Below, piece by piece: positions 11,401 through 22,222 of a stretch of 64,000 bases of DNA. Position 1 is the first letter of the stretch; every line of letters starts with the position of its first letter. Below the pieces are notes generated by a model, which searched no databases, was not told the origin of the DNA, and saw only the letters and a program-made list of their open reading frames with translations. The stretch is taken from positions 25,715,001 to 25,779,000 of the forward strand of contig NC_060211.1 of assembly GCF_021130785.1 (NCBI RefSeq). The letters are read 5' to 3'. This stretch comes from Homalodisca vitripennis. Lineage: Eukaryota; Arthropoda; Insecta; Hemiptera; Cicadellidae. Made by a program: the position numbers and the translations under genes.

Positions 11401-12689
11401 CAGACAACGAAATGATTTAACGGAGAACCTGTTAGCTCCTGATTTATTCTTTTGTGTTATTCCTTATCTTAAGGATAGTTAAAGTGCACATTAAAATCGT
11501 GTTAAACAATTTTTTCCCCGTAGAAAACTAACAAATGGGTGTACACTTCAATATTAGGTAATCCAAAACTTCCTTTGAGCAAAATTAGAATATGTGGAAA
11601 TGCAAATTATTGGTTGTAATTCTTTGTCCAAAACAAAATATAGCACACAGTTATTAGTAGGAAACGATACTAATTATGAAATAATACAATAAACAACACT
11701 TGATTATAATATTTTAACTATGACATGACAATTACAACTTTATAACTCAAAACCACTACGTCAAGGCACTTTAACAGGTAGCCTACTGAGATTAACCAAC
11801 TCTTCAATGAACACACTGTTAAATTATTACGTTACTTTGGTTGGTAACCTTTTCCCGAAATCCACTATAGTGTGTGAAAAGTTAGTTGGAAGGAAAATTT
11901 ATTGTGAATTTTATCCTGAAATAAATCAAGCAATAGTAACGTTATTAGTGGGGGTTGAACACAAAAGTGTACAATAAAATTGTATAAAATACTTACTGAT
12001 AAAAGTTTACCCCGACAGTTGCTATTCAAGCAGAATTTTAAACGTATTATTTTTATTAGTAAAAAATTTCCCTAGAGTGTAATAATTCCTACCGTACAAA
12101 CACTCAAACACTAGGCTACTGTCGGGGCTGATTTGTCTGCGAGCCTGAGGAATACAATTGGCTGTTAGGCTGTTACAGTCAAGAGTCCAACTGCTCTTCT
12201 GCTACTATCAACATCTGCAGGTCAGCATAGTAACTTTCAAGGTACTTCATTTATAAGCAAGTCAGCTTCCGGCAACAAGTCCGATCTATAATAATTGAGT
12301 CAAATTCTGAATTTAGAAGTATCTGTGAAATAAAACCTGTTTATAAAGGAATCCAATTTAGCGTTAATAAAACCATCAACTTAATTCAATTTAGAGCCCT
12401 TGAAATGGCCCTAGTAAACTAAACTTCTGACAGCCAATAATAATTGTCAACTGAAGGGCGTTGTTAGTTATAATCAGTGTTGCCAACCCGAGACTAGTGA
12501 TTTCAATTTCTTTGCAAAATAAGTAAAATAATCATTTAATGTGTCGATGATTTACATAAGTACATTCGTAAGTGCCGAGTTTTTAATGGAGATCATAAAA
12601 ACTAAAATGCCAAATACACTTCAGAAGATTAAATTAAACGACAAGAGTTATACATGCTAAATGGAATACTCGTTATTAACTTTCAGCAA
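11401..12689. other. AT-rich spacer
   Basis: No gene, RNA or repeat recognised by eye. Confidence 0.45.
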
Positions 12690-13345
12690 ATCCACGAACG
12701 TACTTGATATTATCTAATGTGGGAATGAGATTCATGCAAAATTTAAAATATATAGGTAGCTCAATTCAGTTTCGAGATATTCCCCGAGTAGTAGGATTTA
12801 CTAACGATCAGCCAAATCACTTAGATGATATGCAACATCATCAAACGTATCTTACCTATGTGAGCACGAAGTTCGTGTACAATTTTAAACCTTTAGCGTA
12901 ATTCGTTAGCAAGATATTCTCCTCAGTGGTAGTCTTCGATAATGATCAAGCAAATTTCATGGGCAGATATGCACAATTATCGAATTAGGTATTGCTTATG
13001 GAAATGAGGTTTTATGCAAAATTACAAATATGCAGCTCAATTCGTTCTACAGATATTCCTCTAGTAATAGGATTCACTAAGGCTTAGCCAAATTCCACAT
13101 GGCATTCAACACCATCAAACTCATCTCGTCAATGTGCGAATGAAGTTCATGCAAAATTTAAGACCTATAGTTTAATTCGTTAAAGAGATAATCCTCAGAA
13201 TGGTATTATTCGTTAACGATCAGACAATCCCATTGTGGATATGCACCTTTTTTGACCTTGTCTATGTAGGAAAAATTTGTTCAAATTTCGCGTATATAGC
13301 GCAATTTTTTCTCTATATCTTTAGAGAGACAGGCAGACAAAAGAT
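12690..13345 (+). repeat. family C monomers in tandem
   Basis: About four to five diverged head-to-tail units of roughly 145 bp. Each carries, in order, GTG.GAATGA.GTTCATGCAAAATTT, a TCAATTCGTT.. block, AGATATTCC, a TAG.ATT..CTAACGATCAGCC block, a CAAATTCCACATG block and ATCATCAAACTC. Partial single units occur elsewhere (about 4080, 23020, 25430-26030, 49560), so this looks like a dispersed repeat that became locally tandem. Confidence 0.7.
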
Positions 13346-13478
13346 ACATTTTGATAGTCTCCTTTGTCAATTGAATTTGCTCAGCAAATTCGTCGTTATT
13401 CAAAATATTAATATATGTTTTAAAGGTTTAATTCCTTACATAAACTAACAGGAACCCGTACGTAAATCAATTGCTAAA

Positions 13479-13492
13479 CATTATTGGTAATT
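13479..13492. repeat. target-site duplication, left
   Basis: CATTATTGGTAATT, repeated exactly at 13866-13879 on the other side of the family A insertion. Confidence 0.8.
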
Positions 13493-13865
13493 CTTTGTTT
13501 AAAGGTTATCTTTGACGTGGAAGGATTGTGAAGGAAACAGGATTTTTCCGGTAATTTGCCATCGTTCAGTGAAACAAGAAATCAGTAACACTACGTTTCG
13601 AGATCTGCAATCTGATCTCTTCTTCAGGTAAAGAACCAACCTAATACTAGATTAAAATAAACAAATCTTACCAAAGCGTTGTTGCACGCCTAAGTCAGGA
13701 ATCACAACCACCATGTTGTTTTCAACTTCACTAACTCTATAAACATGCACTTAATAAAAAACTACACACAACACTAATCATTACGTTGCAGATCTCGAAA
13801 CGTAGTGTTACTGATTTCTTGTTTCACTGAACGATGGCAAATGTCCTGAAAAATCCTGTTTCCTT
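13493..13865 (-). mobile_element. family A element, complete insertion
   Basis: A 373-bp non-coding insertion bounded by an exact 14-bp direct repeat. On the minus strand it begins AAGGAAACAGGATTTTT and reads through an inverted arm of about 80-95 bp. It then has an internal region containing CATGGTGGTTGTGATTCC (with small variants), and ends with the second arm plus a further 30-40 bp tail (CAATCCTTCCACG...CTTTAAACAAAG). A hammerhead-like module lies in the terminal arm, and its partial mirror lies in the leading arm. Inverted ends, a one-sided extension and a variable-length target duplication recall Penelope-like elements. A classical DNA transposon is a less likely alternative, since a 14-bp duplication is unusual there. 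Confidence 0.85.
13585..13627 (-). ncRNA. hammerhead-like core, family A copy 2
   Basis: Read on the minus strand: CTGAAGA (13621-13627), a perfect 6-bp stem II GAGATC/GATCTC with an AGATTGCA loop, then GAAAC (13595-13599), GTAGT and GTTA. A two-base-pair stem III (AC/GT) around the GTAGT loop is possible. A paired stem I next to the core is not obvious. The partial mirror copy at 13789-13810 retains GAGATC-type and GAAAC sequence but not CTGAAGA. Confidence 0.55.
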
Positions 13866-13879
13866 CATTATTGGTAATT
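13866..13879. repeat. target-site duplication, right
   Basis: Second copy of CATTATTGGTAATT, immediately after the element's AAACAGG-containing inverted end. Confidence 0.8.
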
Positions 13880-14065
13880 AAAACTAGGGACATTTCGACA
13901 CACTATGTGCAGAGGAATTAAAACTCAAAGTCTTTTTATGTCCTTGGTGATTTAAGAACCAAAATATTACCGTGAGTGGTAAATAATTTAACGAGTGAGT
14001 GAATGAACCAAATCCTATAGTCTAATAAATCAATCAGTTGAAGATAACTTAAGCGTTGAGTTGAA

Positions 14066-14330
14066 CTGGAATCTGTGGTGGAGTGTACTCTTGGCTGGGT
14101 TTAACAAACTGTGAAATGATTGCTTGAGATTTGTTGAGAGATATCCAGCAGACGCTAATAAGGCGGTGAATATTCGGAAACTTTGATTGAAGAAGTTGAG
14201 AGAAATTCAATAAGGTTGGCGGATCTAATTGGCGGGAGATTTGATGTGTAATTTGTCAGGCAAGGAATTGTGGGTAGTGCCGAACCCTTACTTAGACCTC
14301 TACTGTTCCACCATATTGACTGGAAGGTTC
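14066..14330 (+). repeat. dispersed repeat family D, copy 2
   Basis: Matches 2225-2470 in the same orientation through the landmarks AGGCGGTGAA, TTTGATTGAAGAAGTTG and AATTGGCGGGAGATTTG. Neither copy has a conserved reading frame. Confidence 0.8.
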
Positions 14331-14759
14331 TGCAATACATTAGTAAAGATTTAATAAATGCTAGAGGTTGAAGTTTGGAAAACTGATAAGGTTATGTTTA
14401 GTCATTAAAAAAATGCTTCTCAGCATTTTTAAAATATATAACGGTAAAATACCCACATAAGGCTATAAGAAATATACCTGAGCCAGAGAGATCGTGCACG
14501 AACAATTTCCGCTTACAGACGTTCTGGTCGTTACGCTCATCCTCAAAAGAGGATCACAGTTTAAAGTGAGCACACACTATACTTTATTACGGAATAACAT
14601 ATAAAATGCCACTTTCTGCTAGTTTTTAAACTCAAAATTTATCTTCCAAGAACTATAAAATTATTGCATGGAATTGTGCATAGCTTGTATTACCAAATTT
14701 TCAAAAAGGTGAAAATTAAAAATATTTTTGCATTAATAATTTGAATATTGGATTTAGCT
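14331..14759. other. AT-rich spacer
   Basis: No feature recognised. Confidence 0.45.
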
Positions 14760-15076
14760 TCAATTCACCTTCCTTTTATTGCAGAGTCTGGTATCTGACC
14801 CTGTCTCAGGCTTGACTCCTGGAATCTGGGGTCAATTTTTCTGAAGGAATCCATAAGAAAGTCGGCGACGAAGAAGCTCACCAAACCTTGACATAGTTTC
14901 GACATCAGAAACACCTATAAATAGGGGAAGTAGCAGTCTCATTGTCTCATCAGGTGCACAATTGAGTGTACTACGATGTTTTCTGACACGATCTCTAAGC
15001 ACGGTGGAGCAACCGAGTTACCAAAAGGGAACGGGAGTTAAATTCAACATTGAAATTAAATCAACCCTTCCTACCA
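14760..15076 (+). repeat. dispersed repeat family E, copy 1
   Basis: Matches 30985-31287 and 31288-31590. Landmarks in order: TTCACCTTCCTTTTATTGC, TCTGGTATCTGAC, TTGACTCCTGGAATCTGG, AGTCGGCGACGAAGAAGCTC, CACCTATAAATAGG, CTCATTGTCTCATCAGGTGC, TCTGACACGATCTCTAAGC, then the end block CAACCCTTCCTACCAT. No coding frame is conserved. Confidence 0.85.
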
Positions 15077-16560
15077 TAAGCTACGTTATTTTATCATTGC
15101 AACAACAATTTAAAATCAATCATACTATAATTTAAAACACGCCTGCTCAAAATTAATAAATAAGGCAATTTTGTTTAAAATTTCTATAATAAGTTTTCCT
15201 ATTTGGGAAATTCAGCCGTAATCACCGCACATTGTCCCATCTTGCCACCCCAAGATATATTCACTTGAAGCATAAGGGGTATTATTATCACACTCACCTT
15301 ATCTCATTGTATTCTTATGTAATTTATGTTATTAGTATATTTCTTGAGTACTTTACTTAGTACATACACTTTCTGTTAACGATTCTGTCAAGTGAAATGC
15401 ATTGTACTATATAAATTTTTATTGTATGTCGTTGAAGTTCAATGTTGAACCGGTTTAGTTTGAAAGTGAATATGCATGTGAATAGGCCAACAGAGACATT
15501 TTCTCATGAGACATTCTACTTGAAGTTCTTACCACGAAACATATGTATACGTAAGAAATTATATATCCTCAATATATAAGATAAGCTATGGACGGAATAA
15601 TTTATAGCTTAAAACTGAATGGGACTTTTAAACAGTACTGATAGAATTTCAAATACAATGTTATAGTAAATGAAGGGAGGTACACATATTGATTCAAACT
15701 AATATCCTAAAATACAAACAAGAGCTCACTATTTCCTTGTACAAAAATATTAAAAATATTTTAATTTGCGAAATAGCAATTATTAAAAGCCTCCAGCAGT
15801 ACTTTTACTTAACTTAGCAGAAGGGTGGAAAATAAATAAAAAGAAAACCACTTTGTATTTCTATGAAATATGGCAGGGCGACGTGGGTCAGAGTTGAACG
15901 CAAATTTATTGTTGAGTTAGTTGTCTCTCCGGTGAAAATAAAATGATGAATTTCCATGTTTTGTGCCCTCTTCGTGTAACTAGAAATGAGACTTATTCCA
16001 ATTTCATTGAATTTATACTGGGAAAATCCAATTAATTAATCCAATTATATCGCTAACAATGGTTTTAAAAATAATCACATAACCTCATCAGTTTTGTCGT
16101 AAGCACAAGAAATCTCACAGTAATCACTTCGGATAAAAAATTATTTAAAAATAATAAAAACTTCGGATCCAACTAAAACAAAAAAGAGAAGTAAAAACGT
16201 AAAAAATTACGGTTATAGGAATCACAATGAATTTAAAGAACAAAAATCAACTTTGAATCGAATTTTTCGATATTATAAGTGGATTGCGAAGGAAAGTTCG
16301 CTACTTCTACAAGGATATTGAAATTTGATAAAGAACATGAAAGACATGTAAAATGTTATGTCTTACAACAGATATTGATGTTGCTATAAAAATACAGAGT
16401 TTGAATAGCGTATACGTATTTCTACTTTCCTTAGTAGCCTGCATATTCATTTACACAAATAAAATATTACTTGAATCGACATATTCAATTTTTTATACAG
16501 CTCTGCATTCCATTACGTCATAAATAAGTTAAGGTAGCCATTCCACTAAGTATAAGTCAT
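15077..16560. other. AT-rich spacer
   Basis: No gene, RNA gene or repeat recognised across about 1.5 kb. Confidence 0.45.
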
Positions 16561-16845
16561 AGCCTCAGGTGAGCGGGCGGAGCGCAGTGCAAGGGAATGT
16601 AAATGTGTTTGAAACTGCCCTAAGGGCTAAATTGTTTGCCCTAACGGCCCATTTGAATACTGTTTGTCGCACAGCGCCGCTTACAGAATGAGCTCCTGCG
16701 CGTCACATGTCGTAAATACGTGATCATCGTTCCCACATTTGACGCTGGTATTGTGTTAACGGCTCACTATCTGTGTAGTGTGCGAGGGCATCGTTTAGTG
16801 TAGCCTTGTCAACGAGCACTGGCGTGTTTATCGTTTATTGTCTTA
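16561..16845. other. GC-rich, CpG-containing island
   Basis: Distinctly richer in G, C and CpG than its surroundings (GAGCGGGCGGAGCGCAG near 16570, CACAGCGCCGCTTACAG near 16670). No open frame or splice context identifies a gene. It could be a promoter or untranslated exon of a gene outside the window, or an element fragment. Kept as an observation only. Confidence 0.3.
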
Positions 16846-16849
16846 CTCA

Positions 16850-17222
16850 ATACACCCTGCACAATGTAGTATATCATTTTTGTGGTTCACATAGTTTTGG
16901 TAAGACGCGTCTTTTTCTAGGTGGCATTACAATGTAATTCGCTCATAACTTTTGCTAGGAACGTCGTAGAGAAGTTGTCTTAATGTTGTAGTGTTTCTAT
17001 TGAATATACCTTTAAAATGACATGTCACAAGATAGGGTTGAAATTCGAAAATTTAAAGTTACCCCCTTCTATCCTCCCTTTGAAAGGGAGAAAATATTGT
17101 ATTCTAAAAAAATCCCAAACAAAAATATTTTGATATGTATAGTAAAAATTATACATCGATGTCTCATTCCGTTTGGAATGTATCCAAGCGTATCAGGACT
17201 TAATTTACACCCCGTATATGCT
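16850..17222. repeat. candidate MITE with ACACCCxGTAT-like ends
   Basis: The left edge carries AATACACCCTGCACA and the right edge TTTACACCCCGTATATG. Many insect repeats are bounded by related ACACCCTGTATA ends. Here the two ends sit in the same rather than inverted orientation, so the boundaries may belong to separate fragments. The interior includes TTAAAGTTACCCCCTTC. A 69-codon frame at 17022-17231 is probably spurious. Confidence 0.3.
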
Positions 17223-18302
17223 ATCAGTTAAACTGACAGCATACGGCAACTACTGCAGTATGTAGTATTGAATAACTTTGGTTAGATCGCTCGAATTGAT
17301 ACACTGTTCTGTGTTTAGGCTTTTTAAGAGCTTATAGGTTAATAAGTGCGCTAAAATATCTGTAATAAAGTACTGTAGCAAAGTTTTACAGACGAGGTTC
17401 TACAAAAAACGCAATATAATAGCTTTATTAATAAAACTGGAAACGAACCAAACTTAAAGCACTATTTTTAGGCAAAACTAACTTAAAATGTCCCACATTT
17501 ATTAATTTTTATATTTGATCGAAAATATTATATATTTGTATGATTATATCTGATACTTTACGTAGAGTACGTGAATATTATTCAAAGAGATCAACAGTGA
17601 TGCAATAGAAGAAATATTCTTCTTGTTCTGATCAGGATAAAATTTGCTAGGGTTATTGCAGGATATATGAGTTCGGAATTATTTTACATTCTCAGCTCAC
17701 ACATGAAAAGCTCACATTTTTACAAGGAATGAAAAGAAAATATTAAAAATTTCTTGCTCTGGTTCTCGAAGACATCGATCTGGCCCTGCTATGGTACTTG
17801 TTGGAGGACGAGGGGAGTAGGCCTTTCCCCGCGAGGTTTGCGGGTAATTTATGCTCTACTCTGGGGACCCTCCCCCACAATTATAGTTAAATGGTGCTGT
17901 GCTGAGGTTGGAATTGTAATCGCCGTGATTTGTTCTCCCCTTCTATAAGTTTCGCGATTAGTCAAAACCCGGGAGTAGTACACTGGGAATTGTTTCCAAC
18001 CTTGTCACTTACCTATAATATCGCCACTTTGTACGCGTTACGGCAGTTAAAGTAAGTAAAGCGGTTGGCTGTTTCATTGAAAAAGAAATCATTGCTAACA
18101 ATCACGGGCTTACATAAAGTACCTTTTCTGAAACAAAATTTAAATATATGAAAATACAGAGTGTAACACAGTAAAACCAATAAATGTACTATGCAGTGTA
18201 TTTGCAACCTTTGCTACGTTTCTAATCATTGTGATAGCATTACTTCTTATTATAAAAAATTTAAAAAAGTATATTAAAAAACTGTACGTGATTTATAAAA
18301 CC
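17223..18302. other. spacer with a GC-rich pocket
   Basis: AT-rich except 17755-17960, which contains CCTTTCCCCGCGAGG and a 64-codon plus frame with no recognised motif. No gene supported. Confidence 0.35.
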
Positions 18303-18848
18303 GGGTAGGGTACGATAAGCGGACCCGGTTTTTTATATCGAAGAATAGTCATCGATACCTAATATTCACATCTCAAATCGCAGACTATCAATCGATATAA
18401 AAGTACCTATCAAAAACAACCATATGTTTTAAATTAAAATATGAATTTAATATTTACAGTGATCAAAAAAATTATTATAACCAAAATTAGGAAAACTTAA
18501 GACGACCATATTTACTCCCCTCACAGTTACAGTTGTTTCTTTCCCACAAATTTCACATAATGGGTTTTTTCGGTACGAGTCCAACATGTTGATGCCACGA
18601 AAAGGCAACGTCGTGTAGTTTTCTAAAATTGACTGCCACTTTTAATAATCAGAATTACTTATGTAAAATTGAAGTATTATACTACGTGTATTATTGTAGA
18701 GTGTTTACAGCTGTTGATATAGATTATTTAAGTTAATATTTCAAAATAATTAATCAGTATCGATTGATTATATCGATTGTTATGATTAAGTAATATCGTT
18801 TGCCAATTTCGATATACAAAAACCGGGTCCGCTTATCGCACTCTATCC
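18303..18848. mobile_element. MITE-like element with 40-bp terminal inverted repeats
   Basis: The left end (GGGTAGGGTACGATAAGC...GGACCCGG) and the right end (...CCGGGTCCGCTTATCGCACT.) are inverted repeats of about 40 bp, including a perfect CGATAAGCGGACCCGGTTTTT core. The interior of about 465 bp is AT-rich and non-coding. ATAAA occurs just outside both ends and could be part of a target duplication, but this is ambiguous. DNA-transposon class not assigned. Confidence 0.85.
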
Positions 18849-19170
18849 ATAAATCCAACTAGTAAAACGGATTTAAAATTTTTGGAAAAAACTTTGTCAA
18901 ATAAAATTTATTTCTCTGCAGCACTGTAACAAACCCGCTCATTCCAAAGCTCGACGCGTGTGAAAGACAGTAATGAGACCGACACGTCTTGCAGATGTAC
19001 GCGTCAGCTGATCGGTAACGAATGACGTCATCTCTCAGCTGGTGTCATCGTTAATGATCTTGCTCGATTAGAATATTATTCACTGGGACGTTTAGGTATT
19101 CTGATACTGGACAGGATCTTCACGCCTACTATTAGTAATGCTGGATTTAACGCGAACCTATGTATTTACT
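18849..19170. other. spacer
   Basis: Moderately GC-rich around 18940-19030 (ACGCGTCAGCTGATCGG). No feature identified. Confidence 0.4.
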
Positions 19171-19358
19171 GTAATTATAATGTAATGTTTACTAAATTTC
19201 GAATTTGGAATACTAATTAAATACGAAAAATTGTGTAAAAAAGGGCTAAAAACATAAGAGATTTTTTTTACCTCTTAGTTTTGTAGCCCTTTTTACGCAA
19301 CTTTACGTATTTAGTTACTATTCAAAATTCGAAATTCGAAAAACATTACATTATGATT

Positions 19359-19365
<7 letters not shown>
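19171..19365. mobile_element. long palindrome (foldback/hairpin element)
   Basis: Almost the whole segment is one inverted repeat centred on a short run of T near 19265. Mirrored landmarks are ATAATGTAATGTTT with AAACATTACATTAT, TTCGAATTTGGAAT with ATTCAAAATTCGAA, CTAATTAAATACG with CGTATTTAGTTA, and AAAAAGGGCTA with TAGCCCTTTTT. The arms are about 90 bp. Transcribed RNA would form a long hairpin. It abuts a (TA)n run. Confidence 0.9.

Positions 19366-19401
<36 letters not shown>
19364..19401. repeat. (AT)n microsatellite
   Basis: Uninterrupted AT dinucleotide run directly after the palindrome. Confidence 0.95.
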
Positions 19402-19405
<4 letters not shown>

Positions 19406-19639
19406 TTCACAGTATATTAGATAGCTAAATAACAGACTTATATATATAAGTTGATCAATCACTTGTTTGTAGACGGTGCCTTTACGTCGGTATTAAAGAT
19501 ATCATTAGCAATTTACATTTAATAAAAGACAATCATTACATCTAAAGCAATTTCAGTCCTCAATTTTGAGGAAAGATTCCAAAAAAATCCAGTTATGATC
19601 ATTTATTGACCGCTCTGAAGTTCTATATCCTGCAGTTCA

Positions 19640-19920
19640 GGATTAGAATAAATAGTACTGTCTTGAACTGGAGAGAACATGATTGTCCTAAACACATTCC
19701 TCGACCTCAGCAAAGGTTTTGACCTTGTTGTAATGTGACACTTGCACCAGTTATGGACAAATGATATTCGCAGTTTGCCTCATGAAGGTTTTCGTTTTTT
19801 TTCAGTACAGAGAACAGTGCGTTTGATTTATAATGCTGTCAACCAGGGCCAAGCGCCTTATGGTGTCACCTATGAAACAGTATTAGAACCAGTCCACTAC
19901 AGGTGATATTCAGGTATGCT
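19640..19920 (+). pseudogene. fossil LINE reverse-transcriptase fragment
   Basis: Reading from about 19694 in one frame gives a decayed RT segment. It includes FLDLSKGFDLV (family consensus FLDLSKAFDxVDH), then QLWTNDIRSLPHEGF, RTVRLIYNAVNQGQAPYGV, and a corrupted counterpart of the GVPQGSVLGP block followed by tyrosine. Several in-frame stops interrupt it. The order matches RT motifs 2a to 4 of CR1/Jockey-type LINEs. Only this segment remains; the catalytic FADD block and endonuclease are not found nearby. It is not functional. Confidence 0.8.
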
Positions 19921-20034
19921 GATATCGTGACTTCTTTATGAAATCAACGCTTATCGAGTTGAATGCATACCACATATCTTAAAAAACTTGGATTATAAGG
20001 CTAAAGTTATTAGAATATACCTAGTTATGAGGTA

Positions 20035-20490
20035 TATAGGGGTGCTGCAAAGCCATGAAACGGTCTAATATCATCTGTACAAAAATAAAACTTTGTACAG
20101 TGACAATCAAACTTGTTGATGCACTCAGTAGTTCTTCACCGCCTCAGGGGGATGGCCTGTAAGTAGTCGGGGGAAAATCTTAAATGTAAGTATATGTCAA
20201 TTTGAATTACATTGTAAAGGCCTTAATTAGTAGACCTCAAAAGACTGAACCTAAATTAAATGGTGACACTCGAAAATTTCAATATTGGCCTTATGTGGAA
20301 GTTCAAGAACACCTCATATAACAAGATTGATAGGTGATTTTGGGAGCCATCCCCCTGAGGGGGTAAAGACCTACTAATTGCATAAAAAAGTGTAATTTTA
20401 TGCCCTATGTCTCTGTAAAAAGTTTTATGTTTGTACGTTTACGAGTACAGAAGATATTAGACCGTTTCAAAACTTTTCAGCACCCCTGTA
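20035..20490. mobile_element. MITE with TA target site (Tc1/mariner-like)
   Basis: A 452-bp element (20037-20488) with inverted ends of about 45 bp. The left end is (T)AGGGGTGCTG...GAAACGGTCTAATATC..CTGTAC; the right end is its inverse, finishing CAGCACCCCTG. A TA dinucleotide flanks each side (20035-20036 and 20489-20490), as expected for Tc1/mariner-type insertion. The interior is non-coding. It contains GCCTCAGGGGGATGGCC near 20141 and the related inverted GCCATCCCCCTGAGG near 20346, so inverted symmetry extends inside the ends. Confidence 0.85.
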
Positions 20491-20492
20491 TG

Positions 20493-21336
20493 TAATACCT
20501 AGATGAATAAATAATAACTGACGAATGCAGTGCAAATTAAAATTTTTTTAACTAGATAATGACTTTTATATAATAAATAGTATTATAGTAAATGTCCCTA
20601 TAATTCGTATATCACGTTTTAATAGAAAACGGAACATGTAACATCTATAACGAACTATATAACACAACAACGTTTACGTTTTGGTTAAACTAATAATAAT
20701 AAATAATAAAAATAGCAATTTTTGGAATAAATTAAATCAGTGTAATTTTACAAGACATAGAAAGTTTAAATACTACCAAGCTGAATGTGGAAGTGAATTA
20801 AAGTGAATAATCATTACTAATGAAACTAGACATGATATAGCCATATATGAACAAATACGACAAAGATTTCTATAGATTTTGCTGGTTTTTAATAGTTTTT
20901 CTTTAATTAGTAGGCCTACCATTATAAATTATTAAAAGTAAGATACAACTATTATAAATTTCAAATATATTGAAATGCTACTACGAGTTTGGGAAATAAA
21001 TTTTGTAGCTAGAAATTATAATTGCCGCCAAATTGAAGTAAAAAACTAAAGAAACCCTTACATGAGATATAAATTACTTGTAATAAATTACGTGTAATAA
21101 GTTACTTAAACTCCATTTTAAGGGGTCGGGAGACTAAATGCAGCCATGTGTCAAACTGAATGATAACTAAACCGCCATTTGCCTCTCCCTCATCCCTAAG
21201 AATATTATTACCAAGGTAAGATCGGAGGGACGGAATGGTCCCAAAACTGTCCCAAGTGGGAGGCATAAATTGCCCAAAGCCCCTAGTGTCGCGACCCCAG
21301 ATCGACCTCTTGCAGCGGTACTGAAATTTATCACCC
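20493..21336. other. AT-rich spacer
   Basis: No gene or repeat recognised. Confidence 0.45.
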
Positions 21337-22222
21337 GTAGTGGGCAGGGCAGTTTATGACACTGGAAGTGTTCAAGAATTGATTATTTGCCACTATCCAC
21401 TGTCAACCCGTGGTGGGCACGGCAGTTTATGATAAAGGAAATGTTTACGAATTGATTGTTTGCCACTATCCACTGTCAACCCCTTGGTAGGCACGGCAGT
21501 TAATGACACAGGAAATGTTTACGAATTGATTATTTCTACTATCCACTGTCAACCCGTGGGGGGCACGGCAGTTTATGACACAGGAAATGTTTACGAATTG
21601 ATTATTTTCTACTATCCACTGTCAAACCGTGGGGGGCACGGCAGTTTATCGACAGGAAAATGTTTACGAATTGATTATTTGCCACTATCCACTGTCAACC
21701 CGTGGTGGGCACGGCAGTTTATGATAAAGGAAATGTTTACGAATTGATTATTTGCCACTATCCACTGTCAACCCGTGGGGGGCACGGCAGTTTATGACAT
21801 AGGAAATGTTTACGAATTGATTATTTGCCACTATCCACTGTCAACCCGTGGGGGGCACGGCAGTTTATGACACTGGAAGTGTTTCAAGAATTGATTATTT
21901 TGCCACTATCCACTATCAACCATTGCAGCTCCTATAAACCGTACTGGGCAGGACAGTTTTTCTGACACTGAAAGCGTTCATGAATTGATTGTTTGCCACT
22001 ATACACTATCAACCATTGGGCAGCAGTCCTATAAACCGTACTGGGTAGGACAGTTTCTGACACTGTCAACCCGTGAAGCAGTTTCATGATAAAGGAAATG
22101 TTTACGAATTGATTGTTTGCCACTTTACACTATCAACCCGTGGGGGCACGGCAGTTTATGACAAATGAAATGTTTACGGAATTGATTATTGTTTGCCACT
22201 ATCCACTGTCAACCCTTGTAGC
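21337..22222. repeat. 73-bp tandem repeat
   Basis: About twelve units of roughly 73 bp containing GGCACGGCAGTTTATGACA, GAAATGTTTACGAATTGATT and CCACTATCCACTGTCAACCC. The middle units are close to identical. Between about 21910 and 22080 diverged units carry an extra GCTCCTATAAACCGTACTGGG insert. Frames at 21460-21747 and 21932-22123 are repeat artefacts. Confidence 0.95.
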
